NCBI GenBank assembly: GCA_947653505.1
Contig: CANTHI010000288.1
Span: forward strand, 1 to 5,341
DNA length: 5,341 bases
Direction of reading: 5' to 3'
Source of the DNA: an uncultured Eubacterium sp.
GTDB lineage: Bacteria; Bacillota_A; Clostridia; Lachnospirales; Lachnospiraceae
In this document: piece by piece, positions 1-4,289 of the stretch
Layout: each line of letters begins with the position of its first letter
Position numbering within the stretch: the stretch's first letter is position 1
Notes under the pieces: model-generated
Databases searched by the model: none
What the model was told of the DNA's origin: nothing
Seen by the model: only the letters and a program-made list of their open reading frames with translations
Program-made: the position numbers and the translations under genes

Positions 1-209
1 TTTTTAGAAAGCTGTACGAATTTTTCTATTTCATTGTTCCGGTTTCCCTCATCCAGCTGTTTTTCTAAGGCGTTACATATAACTGCTGGAGGATGTTTTT
101 CAAATGTCCGGCTAACCTGTATCAATTTGTACGTTCTTGCAGCCTGCCATCCCTCATGCTTTTGGAACAGACTGTACGAATGAAACAGTGTACGTAAAGC
201 CTGGAAAAG
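1..209 (-). pseudogene. Fragment of an unidentified protein gene, probably decayed
   Basis: On the minus strand one frame stays open for 69 codons from position 209 to the window edge, where it continues outside the window. Its translation looks like real protein: it is rich in charged and helix-forming residues, with stretches such as HEGWQAARTYKLIQ and ALEKQLDEGNRNNEIEK. There is no ATG in this frame. The frame is closed at 212-210 by TGA, and two more stops lie within about 25 bases upstream, while neighbouring frames show other short protein-like stretches (for example EHFLEHNGKIFSVFPDAGYE, between a TAA and a TAG). This fits a gene broken by nonsense and frameshift mutations, whose 3' end lies to the left. 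I cannot assign a family. A chance open frame of this length in non-coding DNA is possible, so confidence is low. Confidence 0.3.
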
Positions 210-478
210 TCATACAGCTATTCATATCCAGCATCTGGGAATACAGAAAAAATTTTGCCATTGTGCTCAAGAAAATGTTCTTAAGTATCTAAGCATTCTG
301 CATCCAGACTGTGGAACCGGATGGGAAACGGCGATCTGTCTGTCTGAGACGTTGGAAAAATGGTTAAAAGTTCTTGGTATTCTGTACGATACACAGGCGG
401 TGTAACCAAAAGACACCTTTAACTGCTAAAAATCTCTGGTGGGGATTGCATAGTTATACAGCGAACATCCTTTCATGG
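210..478. other. Gene-poor stretch downstream of hicB, no intact gene
   Basis: I see no credible coding region, RNA gene or terminator here. All minus-strand frames are interrupted by several stops, although short protein-like stretches remain, which suggests decayed coding sequence joined to the fragment at 1-209. A plus-strand frame starting at 374 runs into the 3' end of hicB on the opposite strand, has no ribosome binding site and resembles no protein. No hicA-like toxin gene is visible between hicB and the window edge. Confidence 0.5.
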
Positions 479-886
479 TTATTGCTGTGCATGTCTGACA
501 TTGAACAGCTGTATCAGGCCATCCTGAAGAACCTGGGAGCAGTTCACCCCATGCTTTTCCGCAAGAGCAGCCATCCATGCAGGTAGTGAGACATTTTTGC
601 GGGCTGCTCTGGTATCAGTCGCCGCCCGGTATGCGAATGTATCGATGCGGATAATAGAGCAAATAGCGTGATCCGGGATATCCAGCTTATGTTGCGGAGT
701 AGCCGCAGGGATATTATTCCCTTCATCCTCTGCCACTACAAGCCATCCGCTGGCAGCATCTGTAACCATCTCAATGGCATCATCAATACTGCTGCCAGTA
801 GTAATACATCCAGGAAGATCAAACAAAAATGAATCTGCTGCGGCTTTGAAAGAAGGTAAAAGGTTTGCCGGACATTCAAAAAACAA
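479..886 (-). CDS. hicB: HicB-family antitoxin-like protein, orphan, N-terminus uncertain
   Basis: The C-terminal 115 residues match the HicB pattern. First comes the partial RNase-H-like fold with the signature DLPGCITTG, then an acidic helix with the expected SGWLV stretch. The C-terminal DNA-binding module follows, with a residue order typical of clostridial HicB: RIDTFAYRAATD, then KNVSLPAWMAALAEKHG, then CSQVLQDGL. In HicAB modules HicB neutralises the HicA mRNA interferase and represses its own promoter. No hicA is visible on either side, so this is an orphan regulator, an element remnant or a dead gene. The start is a problem. The frame is open up to an ATG at 991, but that ATG sits in the terminator hairpin of the upstream gene, so the first residues are not believable. 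I give an in-frame TTG at 886; a GTG at 919 is an alternative. An out-of-frame ATG at 875-873 would give a normal-looking start (M-S-A-N-L-L-P) if one base were removed. The first beta strand and turn also look a few residues shorter than in typical HicB. Family call is firm; function is doubtful. Confidence 0.75.
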   Translation of the reverse strand: MFFECPANLLPSFKAAADSFLFDLPGCITTGSSIDDAIEMVTDAASGWLVVAEDEGNNIPAATPQHKLDIPDHAICSIIRIDTFAYRAATDTRAARKNVSLPAWMAALAEKHGVNCSQVLQDGLIQLFNVRHAQQ

Positions 887-950
887 CCGGCAAGGCAGAA
901 TCCCTCCCTGCGTCCGCACAGCCAGTACATACCAGATAATCAGAAATATG

Positions 951-989
951 AAAAGGGAGATCCGGCAATAAACAAATGCCAGATCCCCC
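951..989 (-). terminator. Rho-independent terminator of the secreted-protein gene
   Basis: On the minus strand GGGGGATCTGGCA (989-977) pairs with TGCCGGATCTCCC (967-955) across a 9-nt loop. This gives 13 continuous pairs, two of them G-U wobbles, followed by TTTT (954-951) and further T-rich sequence. Five A residues precede the stem. The hairpin begins 44 nt after the stop codon of the minus-strand gene ending at 1034. On the plus strand the same stem has two A-C mismatches before a TTTTT run, so any activity in the other direction should be weaker. Confidence 0.85.
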
Positions 990-1033
990 ATTTTTATACC
1001 ATCTGCCCGGACATCAGATACTCATCCAGACAA

Positions 1034-3553
1034 TCATTCTCCATATGGATAATCTTTCAGTATGTCCTTCCAGTCCTCCGGCATACTATCCAGATCCGTT
1101 CCACTAAGGTTACTGTACGAATCCTGCGGCCGGATCCGTGGATATGTTTCAGACCCAGCCGGTTCGCCTGACACAAGCCCCTGAATCGTGTACTGCCGGA
1201 GCACAGGTTCATCCGGCTGCGAACCTTTTGCCTGTTTAAGTTCCTGCAGACAGGCTTCCAAAAGTCCCTTGCTGTACACCTCAAATTTAACTGCCGAACT
1301 ATCATCACCACTGTCAGGACCCGGCTCTACGCCGTTCGCAAAATTTCCGCCTGCACTCTGATAGCAGAAATACGCCTTTTGCCCGCGCTGGTTTTCCTGA
1401 TTCAGCTGTTCTGCCAGACTGTCAAAATGGATATTAAAGGCGATTTTATTCTCTGTCTCTGCCTGATCCTTCCATCCGTACCTGACAAGCCATTTAAATT
1501 TTCCTCCCGCGATTTCCTCCGGAATCTCCACATTGACTGGTACCTCTACATGGCAGGTTAAAGCTCCTTTTGAATTTTCAGTAATCTGCGTAACACCAGG
1601 ACCGCTGATCACAAGGGATATTGTTGCGTTTGGAAGATCCATGATCTGCAGCGCTTCCTGTGCAGTAATTTTCGGAATCACCGGACCTTTGCCTGTCCAT
1701 TGTGGAAATTCGATCAGATGATAATAAAAATTCTGGAACCCACACTCCCCTGACATATATTCTTCATCATAAGTGAACCCCAGTACATCATCACCCGCTT
1801 TCTTTAACGGAATGATCATTCTGATAAAGATTTCTTCTCCCGCCTGCTCTGCCGGACGGTTGTTCAGATAATATTCCACATACTTGCGGACGATCTCCTC
1901 ATCCCAGAGATTAATCTTTAACTCAAGCTCTTCCCCTGCATTTCCCTCTTTATCGACATATCGGAAACGCTCCACAATATTATATGTCTCCCTGCCTCCT
2001 GTCAGCTTGTAAGGCAGATCTCTTACATCCGTGGTAAAGCCTCTGAATTCATCATGCCAGTCTTCCTCATACCAGAAATTCTGCATTTTAAAATCCGGAT
2101 TGTTTACCTCTTCTTCCTCTTTATCCTCCTCATCTCCAAAAGAAGGCGGGGAGTATAAAAAGACACCACCTTTAAAGTACACTTCCGCATCTTCGATACT
2201 GGTACCTTTAACGACAATTTCCGTCTGTGATTTCATGCTTTTCAGCAAATCTTTGAATATATCCTCGATCGTAGGCTTCGGGACTCCGTTTGCCGGATCC
2301 TTAGATTCTGAACCTGAACCAGAGCCGGAACCGCTGCCTGAGCCGGAGCCGCTGCCTGAACCGGAACCCTTACCAGACCACGTACCCGGGCTGTTCGAAC
2401 CTGTGCCTGTGTTTTGTGTCTGTTCTGAAGATACCTGCACGTCTGTTTTGCCTGCCTGTACATTTGTCGACGTTCCATCCGGCTGTTTTACGGAGATCAG
2501 CTTTGACGTCAGGTTGCTGATCATCGCTTTGATGCCTTTTACAGCCAGATTTACGATGCTGCCTTCCGCACCTTTTTTAAATGTAAGTGATGCTGCCGCC
2601 TGCAGTGACACATCCAGCTTTGTTTCAGATACGATCTGTGTATCTGCCGCTGTCTGGTCTACCGATACGGACGGATCTGCCTGCGGTTTGCCGGAAATGG
2701 ACAGCTTCATTTTAGACTGGATGCGGATATGGTCTGCTTTTCCGTTGACCTCCAGCTTTACATCTGAATCTGCCTGTGGAAGTGTAATTTCTTTTACCCT
2801 TGCACCCGGATTTACGATCATGCGGGCTGCTTTTGCCGTAATACGCACCACATTGCCGACCGCTTTTTCAATCCATGTATCCGGCTTTACAGCACGGATT
2901 TCAATCAGCTGGAAAACACCACTGTTTTCAATGTCCGCGGCAGGCGCATTCACGATCAGGCTGACGTTTTCATACGTGCCTGCCGGAATGACAAACTTTT
3001 TAGCCTGATCCGACGCAATCGTAATCTTTTTCAGACTGCTGTTAGAAAGCGCCTGATTTAACTGTTCCTGCGTGGATACCTCTGCTTCAGTATCCGGTGT
3101 CTGTGGCTGCGGATTTGTTTCCGTGTCTGCAGCTGCAATGACATTCACTCTGCAACGCACGGTTTTGGATGTGTGTTTTTTTCTGGACGTTGTCTTTAAT
3201 ACCGCCTTTACCGTCGTCCTTCCGGCTGCAACCGCTTCGATCTGAAAGCTTTTGGATGTCTTACCGGATACCGATGCGATGCTTTTGTTGTTTGTGGATA
3301 TCTTTTGAATCTTCCATCCTGCTGTATTGTTTTTCAGCGTCATACGGTTTTTCTGCCCGACCCGCAGCGTCTTAAACGTGGTGCGCAGACTCACATACTG
3401 CTTCGCCGCAGCTGCCGCGTCTGCCCTGTTTTCCAGCAGAAAAGAAGCTGTCATTGCAATGGACAAAGACACTGCCAGCGCTTTTTTGCACAGCTGCCTT
3501 CCGCCACTGCCCGTGCACTTTTTCCATACACGGCGTAAACTTCCCTGTTTCAT
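1034..3553 (-). CDS. Large secreted Ig-like/beta-solenoid protein with Gly-Ser hinge
   Basis: 839 residues. The start is well supported: AAGGAGG (3567-3561) lies 7 nt before the ATG. Residues 1-46 form a signal peptide with a basic n-region, a hydrophobic core (ALAVSLSIAMTASFLL, 25-40) and a likely cleavage site after ADA. Residues about 52-139 resemble a bacterial Ig-like domain (BIG2 style: VGQ near the start, then NNKSIASVSG, then AAGRTTVKAVLK). Residues about 157-370 alternate short beta strands with Asn/Gly turns and contain a TWIEKAVGN motif; I recall this beta-helix-like style from Lachnospiraceae surface proteins. A (Gly-Ser)10 hinge (396-415) leads to a C-terminal part (420-839) that I do not recognise, with an acidic run (474-482) and an acidic-aromatic cluster (493-503). 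There is no LPXTG sorting motif, C-terminal membrane segment, catalytic motif or choline/S-layer repeat that I can see, so the protein is probably released or held non-covalently. Transcribed divergently from the sigma operon. Secretion is near certain; the role (adhesin, envelope scaffold, ligand) is open. Confidence 0.9.
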   Translation of the reverse strand: MKQGSLRRVWKKCTGSGGRQLCKKALAVSLSIAMTASFLLENRADAAAAAKQYVSLRTTFKTLRVGQKNRMTLKNNTAGWKIQKISTNNKSIASVSGKTSKSFQIEAVAAGRTTVKAVLKTTSRKKHTSKTVRCRVNVIAAADTETNPQPQTPDTEAEVSTQEQLNQALSNSSLKKITIASDQAKKFVIPAGTYENVSLIVNAPAADIENSGVFQLIEIRAVKPDTWIEKAVGNVVRITAKAARMIVNPGARVKEITLPQADSDVKLEVNGKADHIRIQSKMKLSISGKPQADPSVSVDQTAADTQIVSETKLDVSLQAAASLTFKKGAEGSIVNLAVKGIKAMISNLTSKLISVKQPDGTSTNVQAGKTDVQVSSEQTQNTGTGSNSPGTWSGKGSGSGSGSGSGSGSGSGSGSESKDPANGVPKPTIEDIFKDLLKSMKSQTEIVVKGTSIEDAEVYFKGGVFLYSPPSFGDEEDKEEEEVNNPDFKMQNFWYEEDWHDEFRGFTTDVRDLPYKLTGGRETYNIVERFRYVDKEGNAGEELELKINLWDEEIVRKYVEYYLNNRPAEQAGEEIFIRMIIPLKKAGDDVLGFTYDEEYMSGECGFQNFYYHLIEFPQWTGKGPVIPKITAQEALQIMDLPNATISLVISGPGVTQITENSKGALTCHVEVPVNVEIPEEIAGGKFKWLVRYGWKDQAETENKIAFNIHFDSLAEQLNQENQRGQKAYFCYQSAGGNFANGVEPGPDSGDDSSAVKFEVYSKGLLEACLQELKQAKGSQPDEPVLRQYTIQGLVSGEPAGSETYPRIRPQDSYSNLSGTDLDSMPEDWKDILKDYPYGE
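2309..2368 (-). repeat. Tandem 18-bp repeat encoding (Gly-Ser)10 hinge
   Basis: Within the secreted-protein gene the plus strand shows GAGCCGGAACCGCTGCCT (2322-2339) followed by a copy with one mismatch (2340-2357). Diverged copies lie on both sides (2304-2321 and 2358-2375). Each unit encodes six residues of alternating Gly and Ser. Changes in copy number would be in frame and would only lengthen or shorten the flexible linker between the solenoid and C-terminal regions. Confidence 0.8.
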
Positions 3554-3612
3554 AAAAGTTCCTCCTTCATGTCTGGAAAAGATCCTGGATGGATGCTCTT
3601 CCTGATTCTGGT

Positions 3613-3641
3613 ATTATAGCATTAGAAGGAATGTGTTTGCA
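3613..3641 (-). promoter_or_regulatory. Extended -10 promoter of the secreted-protein gene
   Basis: The minus strand carries TGCTATAAT (3621-3613), a perfect -10 hexamer with the TG of an extended -10. A weak -35 (TGCAAA, 3641-3636, 3 of 6 consensus positions) lies 17 nt upstream. Transcription should begin near 3606, giving a leader of about 50 nt before the ATG at 3553. This is a housekeeping-sigma type promoter; I see no clear ECF-type motif for this gene. Confidence 0.65.
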
Positions 3642-3662
3642 GTCATATGGCATAAACTGCAC

Positions 3663-3691
3663 TTTTTTTGGTATTATTTGTTCCAAAAAAA
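3663..3691. promoter_or_regulatory. Perfect 9-bp inverted repeat between the divergent promoters
   Basis: TTTTTTTGG (3663-3671) and CCAAAAAAA (3683-3691) are exact reverse complements separated by 11 nt. The repeat lies upstream of both predicted promoters and overlaps neither hexamer set. A shared regulator-binding site, or an A/T-tract UP-like or bent element, are both possible. A transcription terminator is unlikely because no gene ends here and the stem has only two G-C pairs. Confidence 0.4.
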
Positions 3692-3698
3692 TGTGATA

Positions 3699-3726
3699 TT
3701 TCCACAATCTGATTTGTTATTATAGT
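3699..3726 (+). promoter_or_regulatory. Predicted promoter of the sigma/anti-sigma operon
   Basis: TTTCCA (3699-3704, 4 of 6 to the -35 consensus) and TATAGT (3721-3726, 5 of 6 to the -10 consensus) are separated by 16 nt. The expected start of transcription is around 3732-3734, about 30 nt before the sigma-factor start. Many ECF sigma factors activate their own promoter, but I cannot find a convincing ECF-type AAC/CGT pair here, so basal transcription by the housekeeping sigma factor is the simpler reading. Confidence 0.45.
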
Positions 3727-3738
3727 GAAAGGCCTTTC
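3727..3738. promoter_or_regulatory. 12-bp perfect palindrome at the sigma operon start site
   Basis: GAAAGGCCTTTC is a perfect 12-bp palindrome directly after the predicted -10 box, so it would span the transcription start. The placement suits a repressor operator. In RNA it could form only a tight, loopless stem, so a DNA-level role is more likely if it has one. Confidence 0.35.
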
Positions 3739-3764
3739 TACAAACATACATCACAGGAGGTTGG

Positions 3765-4289
3765 ATGGTGCTGTCCGAAAATACTTATGCAGAATATGTC
3801 AGACTCTATGCAGATTCCATGCTGCGCATCGCTGTCAATTACTGCTGCTGCCGTTCTGATGCCGAAGATATCGTACAGGAAGCATTCCTAAAGCTGTATG
3901 AATCAGATACTGCTTTTGCGGATGCGGAGCACGTCAAACGCTGGCTCATACGGGTAACAGTCAATACATGTAAAAACTATGTCACTTCTGCCTGGCGGCG
4001 GAACATACAGCCAATGGGATTTGAAGAACTGACCCTGACGCTGGATCAGGCAGGATATGGAAACAGCCCGCAGCTTCCGGACTGTGGGGATGCATCTGCG
4101 CTGTTTTGTGCGGTCGTCTCACTCCCGGAAAAATACCGCAGCGTCGTGCACCTATATTATTACGAATCGTATTCCATCAAAGAAATCGCACAGATTCTGC
4201 AGAAAAAAGAAACTACCATACAGACCAGATTAATGCGTGCAAGAAAAATGCTAAAGCACAAACTGAAAGGAGCGTGGCAGGATGAATGA
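3765..4289 (+). CDS. ECF-type RNA polymerase sigma factor (sigma-70 family)
   Basis: 174 residues, the usual size of an ECF sigma factor that has only regions 2 and 4. Region 2 spans about residues 8-75; it contains SDAEDIVQEAFLKLYE (core-polymerase and -10 contacts) and VKRWLIRVTVNTCKNY. A variable linker (76-112) follows. Region 4 spans about 113-167 (LPEKYRSVVHLYYYE, then the helix-turn-helix SIKEIAQILQKKETTIQTRLMRARKML, 137-163), which reads the -35 element. The role is to direct RNA polymerase to a small regulon once released from an anti-sigma factor. AGGAGG (3755-3760) is 4 nt before the ATG and 7 nt before a GTG at 3768, so translation might begin at either; the difference is only two residues. 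Three consecutive cysteines (27-29) in region 2 are unusual. The 3' end overlaps the next gene by 8 nt. I cannot name the ECF group. Confidence 0.95.
   Translation: MVLSENTYAEYVRLYADSMLRIAVNYCCCRSDAEDIVQEAFLKLYESDTAFADAEHVKRWLIRVTVNTCKNYVTSAWRRNIQPMGFEELTLTLDQAGYGNSPQLPDCGDASALFCAVVSLPEKYRSVVHLYYYESYSIKEIAQILQKKETTIQTRLMRARKMLKHKLKGAWQDE

Larger units (their letters stand above)
93..886. repeat. Imperfect 26-bp inverted repeat flanking the hicB remnant
   Basis: Positions 93-118 (plus) and 886-861 (minus) match at 22 of 26 bases and share an uninterrupted AATGTCCGGC core; the first part is T-rich. The arms face inward and enclose most of hicB and the gene-poor stretch. I see no target-site duplication beside them and no transposase, so a mobile element cannot be claimed; the match could be partly chance. 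Confidence 0.25.
12..1122 (+). repeat. Three scattered copies of CTGTACGAAT
   Basis: The 10-mer CTGTACGAAT occurs at 12-21, 172-181 and 1113-1122, all in the same orientation. The last two share ACTGTACGAAT. The core TGTACG also occurs at 128-133, 189-194 and 383-388. The third full copy lies within the 3' end of the secreted-protein gene. Flanking bases are not similar, so these are not copies of a longer repeat. Meaning unknown. Confidence 0.35.

Noticed and set aside
397..420. GGTGT/ACACC hairpin as a terminator after hicB
   Set aside because: The stem is only five pairs and is not followed by a T-run on the minus strand.
374..586. 70-codon plus-strand open frame at the left end
   Set aside because: It overlaps the 3' end of hicB in antisense, lacks a ribosome binding site and does not resemble a protein family.
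946..991. Membrane segment at the N-terminus of the long HicB frame
   Set aside because: The hydrophobic residues come from translating the terminator hairpin and its T-rich tail; HicB proteins are cytoplasmic.
2031..3008. 325-codon open frame on the plus strand with an EPEPLP-rich section
   Set aside because: It is antisense to the secreted-protein gene. The Pro-Glu repeat is the mirror of the Gly-Ser hinge, there is no ribosome binding site, and the opposite strand has a signal peptide, a strong ribosome site and coherent domains.
3680..3684. GGAAC on the minus strand as an ECF-type -35 element for the secreted-protein gene
   Set aside because: No CGT-like -10 element follows at the usual 15-18 nt spacing, and a perfect extended -10 for the housekeeping sigma factor lies further downstream.
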